Origin: Aquificales bacterium
Lineage (GTDB): Bacteria > Aquificota > Aquificia > Aquificales > QOAS01
Length of the DNA stretch: 50,775 nt
NCBI GenBank assembly: GCA_027035985.1
Contig: JALVTI010000030.1
Coordinates: 1-50,775, forward strand
Reading direction: 5' to 3'
Below the pieces are notes generated by a model that ran no database searches, was not told where the DNA came from, and worked only from the letters and a program-made list of their open reading frames with translations. A program made the position numbers and the translations under genes. Below, one piece after another: positions 16,079 to 24,509 of this stretch; positions within the stretch are counted from its first letter, which is position 1, and each line of letters opens with the position of its first letter.

Positions 16079-16786
16079 TTAAGCCATATCACCGCAACGG
16101 CGGCGGAAGATAACCCTGCTCCTCCGCAGGAAGACGATGGGGAAACTTAAAACGTGAACCAAACGGGTAAAAGGCCATACCGCCAAAAGCAGCATAACCA
16201 GGAATATGTGAAGTTTGAAGATAATGGGCACATTTGCCATTAGGGTTGGGTCGGGTCTGAGCGTCAATATACCCCTAAGCCAGGGGGCTATGGTGTCCCT
16301 GTAGTCGAAAGAGCCGCCGAGGTTGCTGAGGGTTGCGGTAAGACCCGCCAATACCACCAGGAGCAAAAGCACCAAAACGACGATATCGCCGGCGGAGCTG
16401 TTTGCCAATACCCTCTTAACGGCAAACCTTCTGTAGGTTAAAACTATTAGTCCCAAAAGGGTTAGAAATCCGGCAAACAGACCACCCGTTACGGCGATTA
16501 TGTGGTAAACGTGGTCGCTCAAACCGAACGCCTCGTGCACCGCCTTGGGAATGATAAGACCTATAAAGTGTCCCAGAAGGACGAGGATTATCCCGTAGTG
16601 GAAGGGCATACTTCCAAACCTTAGTAGTTTCTTTTCGAGTAGCTCGCTGGATTTGGAAGTCCAACTCATGGGGTCGGTTGCATACCGGTAGATATGCCCC
16701 AGAACAAAAATTGTCAAAACCGTATAGGGTAGGGCAACCCAAAAGAGGTAGTCGGTAATTCCAACCTGAACGGTTGCCTCCTGCAT
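16079..16786 (-). CDS. narI: Respiratory nitrate reductase gamma subunit (cytochrome b)
   Basis: NarI anchors the nitrate reductase in the inner membrane and passes electrons from quinol to NarH through two b hemes. Five hydrophobic helices are visible. The four heme-ligand histidines are present: FHYGIILVLLGHF in helix two, and LHIFLVMLL with TRLVHVLSF in helix five. I choose ATG 16786 because GGGAGGTG lies eight bases upstream, giving about 235 residues. It is the last gene of narGHJI and starts 13 bp after narJ. Confidence 0.93.
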   Translation of the reverse strand: MQEATVQVGITDYLFWVALPYTVLTIFVLGHIYRYATDPMSWTSKSSELLEKKLLRFGSMPFHYGIILVLLGHFIGLIIPKAVHEAFGLSDHVYHIIAVTGGLFAGFLTLLGLIVLTYRRFAVKRVLANSSAGDIVVLVLLLLVVLAGLTATLSNLGGSFDYRDTIAPWLRGILTLRPDPTLMANVPIIFKLHIFLVMLLLAVWPFTRLVHVLSFPIVFLRRSRVIFRRRCGDMA

Positions 16787-16799
16787 TTTTAACACCTCC

Positions 16800-17321
16800 C
16801 TAATTTTTGGAAGCCTTTAAAGTCGGCTCCATAGAGAGTAAGGAGAGCAAAACCTCCAAAAGGTGGGCGTAGGGATTTTTGTCCCCCTTAAGGTTTTTGT
16901 AAATCTTTTCAACCTCTTTGAGGTATTCGGTCAATATCTCTTTCCCCTTTTCGGTGTTTTCCAGAGATGCGAACTCCAACACGAGGGGGAGGTAATCGGG
17001 AAGTTCCCTGTTGGGGGTAAGACCTTCTTTCAGATAGACCTCCTTCAGGCGGGCTAAGACCTCCCCCCTCTCCCTTTCGTCCCCGTATCGGTGGTAGGTC
17101 AAATAAAGGCTGTATTTGGTGGAAAAGTCAAAGGTAGAAACGTAAAACTCTTTGAGTTCCCTTTCGGTTTGTTTTCCCGCCCACTCGAGGAAGGGTTTCA
17201 ATTTTTCCCCGAAGGGGAGTTCCTTAACCAGTTCCTCCCTTTGTTTCACAATTTCCCAAAATTCCTCCTCGGGGTAATCCAAAAGTATGGAGAGAAGCCT
17301 AAAGAGGAGTTTTTCTTCCAT
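16800..17321 (-). CDS. narJ: Nitrate reductase assembly chaperone
   Basis: NarJ binds apo-NarG in the cytoplasm and is required for insertion of the molybdenum cofactor and iron-sulfur clusters. The 173-residue helical protein has the family start (LLFRLLSILLDYPEEEFWE), followed by the central TFDFSTKYSLYLTYHRYGDERERGE-type motif (given here in part: FSTKYSLYLTYHRYGD), and a helix with LPDYLPLVLEFAS. It is 10 bp downstream of narH. It is somewhat shorter than the enterobacterial homologue, mainly at the C-terminus. Confidence 0.9.
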   Translation of the reverse strand: MEEKLLFRLLSILLDYPEEEFWEIVKQREELVKELPFGEKLKPFLEWAGKQTERELKEFYVSTFDFSTKYSLYLTYHRYGDERERGEVLARLKEVYLKEGLTPNRELPDYLPLVLEFASLENTEKGKEILTEYLKEVEKIYKNLKGDKNPYAHLLEVLLSLLSMEPTLKASKN

Positions 17322-17331
17322 CTTTTAACCC

Positions 17332-18804
17332 TCAATGTCCTTTGCAAAAGTCGCAGGGTGGTTTGTAGTCGTATCCGGTAAAGCCCTGCTCCTTAAAGGT
17401 GTTTTCGAACTGCTCCTTATTCGTGGTGGGTATAACGAAACGCTCCTCGTATTTAGCCACCGCCAGAAGCCTGTGGAGTTCTTTTGCCTTCTTCCTGTTT
17501 AACCCGACCTCTTCGAGGATTTTGTCGTTGAACTCCTCCTCTTTTCCGAGTTGGACTGCCCTCATATACATGCGCATGGCGAGGAGTTTTTTGAGTATCT
17601 TCCTTATCGGTTCCTCGTTTCCGGCGGTGAAGAGTTTAGCGAGGTATTTGATGGGTATTCTCATTTCGTCTATTGCGGGGAATATCTCTATATCGCTGTA
17701 GCCCTTGGAATTCATTACCCTCAATATGGGGCTAAGGGGCGGTATATACCAGACCATCGGTAGGGTGCGGTATTCGGGGTGCAGGGGCAGGGCGACTTCG
17801 AACTCTTTAACCAATTTGTATATAGGCGAGCGGACGGCGGCGTCTATCCAGTCGTATCTGATACCCTCTTTCTCCGCCAATTTTTGAACCTCTTTGTCGG
17901 TGGGGTCTAAGATAAGCCCGAGCATTGCGGAGTAGATGTCTCCCTCGGGGGCGCTTGCCGCTTCCTTTACCTTATCGGCGTCGTAAAAGACTATTCCCAC
18001 ATAGCGGATTCTTCCAACGCAGGTTTCGCTGCATACGGTGGGAAGACCCGCCTCAAACCTCGGGTAGCAGAAGATGCACTTTTCCGCCTTGTGGGTGTCC
18101 CAGTTGAAGTAGACCTTTTTGTAGGGACAGGCGGATATGCAGAACCTCCAGCCTCTGCACATATCCTGGTCGACTAGAACTATTCCGTCTTCGTCCCTCT
18201 TGTACATAGCCCCCGACGGGCAGGCGGCCACGCAGGCGGGGTTCAGACAGTGGTTGCAGAGCCTGGGCAGGTAGAAGAAGAAACTCCTTTCAAACTCGAG
18301 GGTTATCTCCTTTTCGAGGTCTTCGGTGATGTTGGGGTCTTTCAACATATATTCGGGTGAGCCGGCGAGGTCGTCCTCCCAGTTGGGTCCCCATTCTATC
18401 TTTTCCATATACTCACCGGTGAGCTTCGATTTGGGACGGGCTACCGGTTGGTATTTGGAGGGTTTCGCCTTTATCAGCTTTTCATAGTCGTAGTCCCAAG
18501 GCTCGTAGTAGTCGTCTATGGTCGGCATATGGGGGTTGTGGAAGATGTTTATGTACTCGAAGAGTTTTCCACCCTGTTTTAACTCCAATTTGCCGTTTTT
18601 ATTTTCCCATCCACCCTTATAGTGTTCCTGGTCTTCCCACCTCTTGGGGTAACCTATTCCCGGCTTGGTTTCGACGTTGTTCCACCACATATATTCGGTG
18701 CCGTCGCGGTTCGTCCAGGTGTTTTTACAGGTAATACTGCAGGTATGGCAACCGATACACTTGTCAAGATTTATAACCATACCCACGTTGGTTTTAAGCT
18801 TCAT
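17332..18804 (-). CDS. narH: Respiratory nitrate reductase beta subunit (Fe-S protein)
   Basis: NarH carries four iron-sulfur clusters between NarI and NarG. Four cysteine groups are visible: CIGCHTCSITC near the N-terminus, CNHCLNPACVAAC, CRGWRFCISAC and CIFCYPRF with CSETC. The tryptophan in CRGW marks the site that holds a three-iron cluster, as in well-studied homologues. ATG 18804 follows GGAGGTGG at eight bases; the longer frame starts with TTG 18819. About 490 residues is a normal length. It is the second gene of the operon, 34 bp after narG. Confidence 0.95.
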   Translation of the reverse strand: MKLKTNVGMVINLDKCIGCHTCSITCKNTWTNRDGTEYMWWNNVETKPGIGYPKRWEDQEHYKGGWENKNGKLELKQGGKLFEYINIFHNPHMPTIDDYYEPWDYDYEKLIKAKPSKYQPVARPKSKLTGEYMEKIEWGPNWEDDLAGSPEYMLKDPNITEDLEKEITLEFERSFFFYLPRLCNHCLNPACVAACPSGAMYKRDEDGIVLVDQDMCRGWRFCISACPYKKVYFNWDTHKAEKCIFCYPRFEAGLPTVCSETCVGRIRYVGIVFYDADKVKEAASAPEGDIYSAMLGLILDPTDKEVQKLAEKEGIRYDWIDAAVRSPIYKLVKEFEVALPLHPEYRTLPMVWYIPPLSPILRVMNSKGYSDIEIFPAIDEMRIPIKYLAKLFTAGNEEPIRKILKKLLAMRMYMRAVQLGKEEEFNDKILEEVGLNRKKAKELHRLLAVAKYEERFVIPTTNKEQFENTFKEQGFTGYDYKPPCDFCKGH

Positions 18805-18838
18805 TTTTTCCACCTCCAAAGGTTAAAAGAGGGGAGGG

Positions 18839-21800
18839 TTAGACCTCCACCTCGGGGAAAACGGGCTTTTCAACCTTGCGGATGTAAACCACCTCGTCCC
18901 TTTGGGTTCCGGTGGGTCCGTAGTAGTTGAAACCGTAGGCGAGCTGCGCGTAAGCGCCCACCGCGTGGGTCGGTTTTATGTGGATTTTTGCCGCTGCGTT
19001 GTGGGAACCGCCCACCTGACCGGTGGTTTCGCTTATGGGAACGAAGATAGTCCTATCCTGGGCGTGGTACATAAAGGCTGTTCCCCTCGGTATCCTGTGG
19101 CTAACAACGGCGCGGGCTACAATTACCCCGTTTCTGTTTACCAATTCAATCCAATCGTTGTCTTTTACCCCTATCTCTTTGGCATCCTGGTCGTTAATCC
19201 AAACGTACTGCCCGCCCCTAAAGAGGGTTAACATCCTGATGTTGTCAAAGAAAGTGGAGTGAATATGCCATTTACCGTGGGGTGTTAGATAGCGCACCTT
19301 AATGGTTTTCGATTTTTTAACCGTTTCGGGAACCTTTTCGTCGAACTCAAAGGGTTGCAGTTTTAGGGGCGGTTTGTATACGGGCAGAGCCTCGCCTATT
19401 TCTAAAAAGAGCTCGTGGTCGAGCATAAACTGCTGCCTACCGGTTAGGGTTCGGAAAGGTATCAGCAGTTCGGTGTTATTTGTAAAGGGAGCGAAACGCC
19501 TGGGGGCTTTCATATGGGTTATATCGGGCACGGGCGGTTTTTCGTCGAACTTTTCCCAAATCTCCTGTAGGTGCCTGTAATCCTCGGTGTTTCCGGTAAA
19601 TATCGGCGTGGAGACCGTAACCCTGGGTTGGATGGACAGGTCGTCGAAGGTGAACTTTTGGGCTTCGTAGTCTTTTGCCACATCGGAAATCGGCAGACCG
19701 GTTTTCTCCTCGGCATTCTTCCAAGCCTTGGAGGCGACGCGCCCGTTGGAGCAGCTGGAGAGCGTCAATACCATATTAGCCGCCTGCTTTGCGTATTCGA
19801 TGTTTGGCTTACCCGCCGCGGCTCCGTCGTCGCGGGTGCCGAGGAGTTCCTTCAGCTCCTCGTATTCCTCTTTTGCAGACCACTTCCACCCGTGGGCTCC
19901 GAAGGGTTTTTCCGCTACGAGGGGTCCCACCGAAATGTATTTGTTGTAAATCTGGGTGTAATCGCGCTCGACTATGGCTATTTGGGGCATAGTCTTGCCC
20001 GGTATGGGTTCGACCTCGCCCTTTTTCCAATCCAACACCTTACCGTAGGGCTGGGCTATTTCGAAGGGGGTGTCGTGCATCAAGGGTACCGTTACTACAT
20101 CCTTGTAGGTGCCGGGAAGGTGTTCCTTCGCCAGCTCGGAGAACTTCTTCGCCAATCCTTTGAAGATATCCCAGTCGGAACGGGCTTCCCAAGGCGGGTC
20201 TATTGCGGCGTTGAACACGTGCAGGAAGGGGTGCATATCGGTACTGCTCAGGTCTTCTTTCTCATACCAGGTAGCCGCCGGTAGAACGACGTCGGAGTAT
20301 AGGGCTGTGCCCGCTATTCTGAAGTCGAGGTTTACAACCAGGTCGACTTTACCGATAGGTGCGGGAGTTCTGACCTTTACCTCCTCGGGTTTTATCGGGC
20401 TGTCCTCGGCGAGCAAGCCGCCGTTTTCTGAACCGAGCATATGCTTGATGAAGTACTCGTGCCCCTTACCGCCCGCCGACAGCCAGTTAGCCCTCCAAAC
20501 GAAGAAGCTCCTGGGGAAGTTTACCGGGTTGCCGGGGTCGGCTACCGCAAAGTCGAGCTCCCCTTTCTTGAGCTGTTCGACCACGTATTTGACTATTTCC
20601 TCGTTGCTCTTAGCCCCGTTTTGCTCCGCCTCTTTCGCCAGCTCTATGGAGCTCTTGTTAAACTGCGGGTAGTGGGGAAGCCATCCGAGCCTTACCGCCA
20701 GATAGAGGTAGTCGGCGGGGTGTTTGTAGCGGGGTTTAACCAGCGGCGAGGCGAGGTTTTCCATATCGATGTCTTCGTAGCGGTATTGCTCGCTCGCGAA
20801 GTAGTAGAAGGTCGTCGCGTTCTGAACTCTGGGGGGCAGATGCCAATCCCTCGCAAATGCCAAGGTAGCCCACCCCTCGAAGGGTCTAACCTTTTCCTGT
20901 CCGACGTAGTGAGCCCAGCCGCCGCCGTTTCTACCCTCGGAGCCGGTGAGCATCACCAGGTTGAGAATCGCCCTGTAGATGATGTCTGCGTTGTACCAGT
21001 GGTTGATACCGGCTCCCATTATTATCATCGAGCGGCCTTTCGTAAGGGCGGCGTTGCGGGCGAACTCCCTGGCAATCCTTATAACCTGCTCGGCGGGAAC
21101 GCCGGTGAATTTCTCCTGCCATTTGGGGGTGTGGGGTTGGTCGTCCTCGTAGGATTTGGGATAGCCCTCCTCGACGCCGGGACGGGCTACACCGAAGTTC
21201 GCAAACATCAAATCCAACACGGTGGTTACGTAAACCTCCCCGTCGGGGGTTTGAAGTTTTTTTACCGGTATAGCCCTCTTTAGGACTCCCTTGGTTTCGT
21301 CGTCGAAGTAGGGGAGTTTTACCGTTACAACCTCGTCGTGGATACCCAAAAGGGTCAGTGCGGGGTCTATTTTGTTCCCCTCTTCGTCCTCCAGCTTTAG
21401 GTTCCACTTTTTGGAGTCTTCCCAGCGGTATCCGACCGTTCCGTTGGGGAGAACCGGTCTGTTCGATTTTTGGTCCCAAACGACCAGCTTCCACTCGGCG
21501 TTGGACACATCCTTACCTATATCGGTTGCCCTTAGGAACCTCTCTATAACAAAGCCGTCATCCTCTTTTTTAAGGAGCACCAAGAAAGGTAAGTCGGTGT
21601 AGCGCTTTGCGTATTCCTGAAAGTAGGGCTCCTGATGGTCGGCGTAAAACTCCTTTAGGATAACGTGGGTCATTCCCATTGCGAGGGCGCCGTCGGTTCC
21701 CGCCCTCACCGCTACCCACTCGTCGGCGAACTTGACCGATTCGGCGTAGTCGGGGCTTACCGAAACAACCTTTGCGCCTTTGTAGCGCACCTCGGTCATA

Positions 21801-22612
21801 AAGTGGGCGTCGGGCGAGCGGGTCATAGGAACGTTGGAGCCCCACATTATGAGGTAGTCGGCGTTATACCAGTCTCCACTTTCGGGGACGTCGGTCTGCT
21901 CTCCCCATACCTGCGGAGATGCGGGAGGTAGGTCGGCATACCAGTCGTAGAAGCTGAGCATAGTCCCGCCGATGAGCGATAGAAACCTCGCACCGGAGGC
22001 GTAGCTCACCATCGACATCGCCGGTATGGGGGTAAAACCGGCTATCCTGTCGGGTCCGTATTTCTTAATGGTGTGTATGAGCTGCGAGGCGATAAGCTCG
22101 TAGGCTTCGTCCCAGGAGACCCTTACAAATCCGCCCCTACCCCTTTGGGATTTGTATTTCCTCTCCTTCTCGGGGTCGCCGAGGATTATTTCCCAAGCCT
22201 TTACGGGGTCGCCGCCGCTTTGCTTTTTAGCCTCCCTCCAGAGGTCGAGCAAAACACCCCTTACGTAAGGGTATTTAACCCTTAGGGGGCTGTAGATATA
22301 CCAGGAGAAGCTTGCACCCCTCGGGCATCCCCTCGGTTCGTATTCGGGAAAATCGGGACCCGTCGAGGGGTAATCTATAGCCTGGTGCTCCCAGGTGATG
22401 ACGCCGTTTTTCACATATACCTTCCAACGGCAGGAACCGGTGCAATTAACCCCGTGGGTGGTATAGACAAATTTGTCGTAACTGTAGCGGTTTCTATAAA
22501 AATCCTCCCACTCCCTGTCGTAGGACATTAGGGCGGAGTGTCCCCCCGAATACTTTTCCCTGGCGGTGAAGTGCTTCAACCGCCTGAGCAGGTATGAAAA
22601 TTTCCTCTTCAT
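18839..22612 (-). CDS. narG: Respiratory nitrate reductase alpha subunit (Mo-bisPGD)
   Basis: NarG reduces nitrate to nitrite at a molybdenum site on the cytoplasmic side. The 1,257-residue protein has the FS0 cluster motif with histidine ligand (THGVNCTGSCRW), the GCPRGASFSWY segment, and the aspartate that coordinates molybdenum in QTDVPESGDW (about residue 240). There are long stretches close to proteobacterial NarG, such as SMVSYASGARFLSLIGGT and AQLAYGFNYYGPTG at the end. No twin-arginine signal is evident, fitting an inward-facing enzyme. It is the first gene of narGHJI. Its high similarity to proteobacterial enzymes would fit lateral transfer, though only a tree can show this. Confidence 0.96.
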   Translation of the reverse strand: MKRKFSYLLRRLKHFTAREKYSGGHSALMSYDREWEDFYRNRYSYDKFVYTTHGVNCTGSCRWKVYVKNGVITWEHQAIDYPSTGPDFPEYEPRGCPRGASFSWYIYSPLRVKYPYVRGVLLDLWREAKKQSGGDPVKAWEIILGDPEKERKYKSQRGRGGFVRVSWDEAYELIASQLIHTIKKYGPDRIAGFTPIPAMSMVSYASGARFLSLIGGTMLSFYDWYADLPPASPQVWGEQTDVPESGDWYNADYLIMWGSNVPMTRSPDAHFMTEVRYKGAKVVSVSPDYAESVKFADEWVAVRAGTDGALAMGMTHVILKEFYADHQEPYFQEYAKRYTDLPFLVLLKKEDDGFVIERFLRATDIGKDVSNAEWKLVVWDQKSNRPVLPNGTVGYRWEDSKKWNLKLEDEEGNKIDPALTLLGIHDEVVTVKLPYFDDETKGVLKRAIPVKKLQTPDGEVYVTTVLDLMFANFGVARPGVEEGYPKSYEDDQPHTPKWQEKFTGVPAEQVIRIAREFARNAALTKGRSMIIMGAGINHWYNADIIYRAILNLVMLTGSEGRNGGGWAHYVGQEKVRPFEGWATLAFARDWHLPPRVQNATTFYYFASEQYRYEDIDMENLASPLVKPRYKHPADYLYLAVRLGWLPHYPQFNKSSIELAKEAEQNGAKSNEEIVKYVVEQLKKGELDFAVADPGNPVNFPRSFFVWRANWLSAGGKGHEYFIKHMLGSENGGLLAEDSPIKPEEVKVRTPAPIGKVDLVVNLDFRIAGTALYSDVVLPAATWYEKEDLSSTDMHPFLHVFNAAIDPPWEARSDWDIFKGLAKKFSELAKEHLPGTYKDVVTVPLMHDTPFEIAQPYGKVLDWKKGEVEPIPGKTMPQIAIVERDYTQIYNKYISVGPLVAEKPFGAHGWKWSAKEEYEELKELLGTRDDGAAAGKPNIEYAKQAANMVLTLSSCSNGRVASKAWKNAEEKTGLPISDVAKDYEAQKFTFDDLSIQPRVTVSTPIFTGNTEDYRHLQEIWEKFDEKPPVPDITHMKAPRRFAPFTNNTELLIPFRTLTGRQQFMLDHELFLEIGEALPVYKPPLKLQPFEFDEKVPETVKKSKTIKVRYLTPHGKWHIHSTFFDNIRMLTLFRGGQYVWINDQDAKEIGVKDNDWIELVNRNGVIVARAVVSHRIPRGTAFMYHAQDRTIFVPISETTGQVGGSHNAAAKIHIKPTHAVGAYAQLAYGFNYYGPTGTQRDEVVYIRKVEKPVFPEVEV

Positions 22613-22624
22613 TCGAAATCCCCC

Positions 22625-22663
22625 TTGACAATTAGAGTAATATGAAAAAAGTCAGAATGTCAA
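22625..22663 (-). promoter_or_regulatory. Putative narG promoter/operator region
   Basis: Reading on the minus strand, TTGACA (plus 22658-22663) precedes TATTAC by 15 bases, or TACTCT by 18 bases, giving possible but imperfect sigma-70-type elements. A second TTGACA in opposite orientation (22625-22630) makes an inverted pair 27 bases apart. No FNR-type TTGAT-N4-ATCAA box is seen. Confidence 0.35.
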
Positions 22664-22694
22664 ATTTGATGGAATAAGAAAATAATAAGGATTT

Positions 22695-23471
22695 TTATTT
22701 GTCCCCTAACAGGCTTTCCAAATAGAGTCCCCCGAAATGGGTTAGAAAGTAATAGAACGCTATCGGGGTGAAAAACATAGAAAAGAGCATCGATGCGAGG
22801 ACTAAAAACTGCATGGTAGCCGCCTGCAGGGGCGGGATGCCGGCTAGGAGCAGACCGACCATAACCCCCGGTATGTGGACTATACCCGCCGCCTTTAGCA
22901 TGTCCCTAATAACGACGGTCGTCAGGGGAATAGCCCTTTTCAGGATATAGGAGCGAACCGCCGACGGCGAAGCACCGAGGGCGAACATTCCCTCCAAAAC
23001 CCCCGCCTCCTTGACCAGCAGGTCGCCCACGTATTGGGAAAAGAGGGAAATCGAGCGCATGCCCGCCGCCAGCAAAAGACCGGCGAAGGGTATCAGCAGG
23101 TGGGGTTCGACCCCCAAAATGCCGACCGCCCCGTAGAGGGCTAAGAGCAAATAGTTGACCGCCGCAATCGCCACGAGGGCGGACAGAAAAACCGCCTTGC
23201 GGCTGTAAGCCTTAAGCCCAAACCTCTTTGAGGCTATAAAGGCGGCGTTGGCTGTCATAACGGCGACCACCGCAAGGGTTAGGAAGATATTTGAAACCTT
23301 TACCAGGTAGAGGATTACCGACCCTATAAGGAGCAGTTGCAAAAAGGAGGAGACCGAAACGGGTAGTATCTCCCTCCAAATCCCTATTTTGGTCTTTAAA
23401 TCGAACAGAACCACCGAGAGGATGAGGAGGTAGGCGAGAACCACCTCCGTAAGGGTTTGGTTTAAGTCCAT
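22695..23471 (-). CDS. FetB/YbbM-family (UPF0014) membrane permease
   Basis: The 258-residue protein has about seven hydrophobic helices and the UPF0014 features: RSISLFSQYVGDLL, EGMFALGASPSAV, then RAIPLTTVVIRDMLKAAGI and the HIPGVMVGLLLAGIPPLQA loop. In enterobacteria the homologue is the permease of an iron-efflux ABC transporter. No FetA-type ATPase is adjacent here; the one ABC ATPase in the window (39.6 kb) looks like MlaF instead. It is upstream of neither nar nor the RAMP gene in an obvious operon, although it lies on the same strand as both. Iron handling is inference from family. Confidence 0.8.
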   Translation of the reverse strand: MDLNQTLTEVVLAYLLILSVVLFDLKTKIGIWREILPVSVSSFLQLLLIGSVILYLVKVSNIFLTLAVVAVMTANAAFIASKRFGLKAYSRKAVFLSALVAIAAVNYLLLALYGAVGILGVEPHLLIPFAGLLLAAGMRSISLFSQYVGDLLVKEAGVLEGMFALGASPSAVRSYILKRAIPLTTVVIRDMLKAAGIVHIPGVMVGLLLAGIPPLQAATMQFLVLASMLFSMFFTPIAFYYFLTHFGGLYLESLLGDK

Positions 23472-23522
23472 AAAGCGGAAACTATTATGGGAAAAGACCC
23501 CACGCGGAGCGCGGGCTTAGGT

Positions 23523-24419
23523 TTAAACGAACATAAGCCAGCCGAGGGGGTGTCTGTCGACCGTTATCTCCCTCGTCTCCTTGAAGAGCTCGGAGGCGAA
23601 ACCCAATTCGGTTATAGCCTTGAATATCTCGCTTAGGTGGTGCTCCTCCTTCCTGCCCTTTCCCTTTTCGATGCGCTCGTAGATAAAGAGCTCCGCACCG
23701 AAGGGCAAAATACCGGCGTGGTAGTTAACCCTTACGAGCCTCTCCCCGCTTTCGGCTTCTATATCCTCGAGGCGGCGGACTATATCGCTATACCCCCTGT
23801 CGGCGAAAAATTCCTTATCGGCTTCCAGCACCTTGCGGGAGAAGTGGTTTACCACCTCCAAGAGGCGGTTTTCCTTAAAGACTCCGTAGAGTTCCGGCTT
23901 TTGGGCGTGGCTTTCGTATTCCTCCACCCTTTGGGTGTCAACCTCGAAGTCCCCCGCAAAGGTGGAGTTTCTTAGGGCGACCTTTCGGAGTCCTATAAAC
24001 CTCTTCGATTTCCCCACCAGTTTAATTTTCTTCTTTTTAATCTCCCCGCTTTGGAGCTCGAATTCGGAGACCTTTAGGAGGTTTAGGAGGTTCTTCTCCT
24101 CCTCGTAGTTGATAACCTCGCCCTCAACTATCTCCGGTTCGCCGCCGCAGAGCACCTTCTTTTCCAGCCAGAGGGCTATAGCCTCCAGCTGTCTCCTAAC
24201 CTCTTGGCGGTTCTCCCTATTTTCGCGGTAGAAGTCGAACCACCAGAGAAGTTTTTTGTAAAACTCGTCGAAGAGCTCCTTATTGCGGTATAGGTTCTCG
24301 TAAACGAGTGCGTTCTTCAGGAGGTCTTTTAAGGTTTCCCCCTTCAGGAATACCTTTTCCCCCGCGAAGCGGGCTACCGCATTTGTTAACATTACATCGC
24401 TCAAAGCCTTTAATTCCAT
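23523..24419 (-). CDS. Orphan CRISPR RAMP-like protein (Csm5-like), possibly N-terminally reduced
   Basis: The 298-residue protein has FLKGETLKDLLKNALVY near residues 24-40, matching the place and pattern of the family segment that reads roughly YIPGSSLKGALRTAL in Csm5. Its end, ETREITVDRHPLGWLMFV, resembles the TR...PLGW finish of Csm5. In between lie a LRKVALRNSTF segment and a LVRVNYHAGILPFG segment, where Csm5 has its DS-type and glycine-rich motifs. The glycine pattern is weak, and the beginning is shorter than in Csm5 (usually well over 350 residues). No Cas10, other Csm gene or array is in the window. The assignment is tentative; it could be a repurposed or decaying RAMP. Confidence 0.4.
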   Translation of the reverse strand: MELKALSDVMLTNAVARFAGEKVFLKGETLKDLLKNALVYENLYRNKELFDEFYKKLLWWFDFYRENRENRQEVRRQLEAIALWLEKKVLCGGEPEIVEGEVINYEEEKNLLNLLKVSEFELQSGEIKKKKIKLVGKSKRFIGLRKVALRNSTFAGDFEVDTQRVEEYESHAQKPELYGVFKENRLLEVVNHFSRKVLEADKEFFADRGYSDIVRRLEDIEAESGERLVRVNYHAGILPFGAELFIYERIEKGKGRKEEHHLSEIFKAITELGFASELFKETREITVDRHPLGWLMFV

Positions 24420-24436
24420 AGAACTAAAAATTTATA

Positions 24437-24449
24437 GCCCCTTCGGGGG
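24437..24449. repeat. CCCC-TTC-GGGG hairpin in a divergent spacer
   Basis: CCCC and GGGG(G) with a TTC loop lie between the starts of the RAMP-like gene and lpxB. Since both neighbours are transcribed away from it, it is unlikely to be a terminator. The same short hairpin recurs elsewhere in the window (about 12355, 30062, 43868), sometimes as a terminator stem. Confidence 0.4.
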
Positions 24450-24509
24450 AAAATTCTCCAAAGGTGGGTGCAAATTGTATCATTACCCCTAAGGGTTGCC
24501 GGTCGGAAG

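Noticed and set aside
19571..20284. Long open frames antisense to narG (for example 237 and 280 codons)
   Set aside because: They lie wholly within narG, have no protein-like patterns and arise from codon bias of a conserved gene on the other strand.
22613..22694. FNR/DNR box upstream of narG
   Set aside because: No TTGAT-N4-ATCAA sequence was found; only TTGACA-type elements with a different arrangement.
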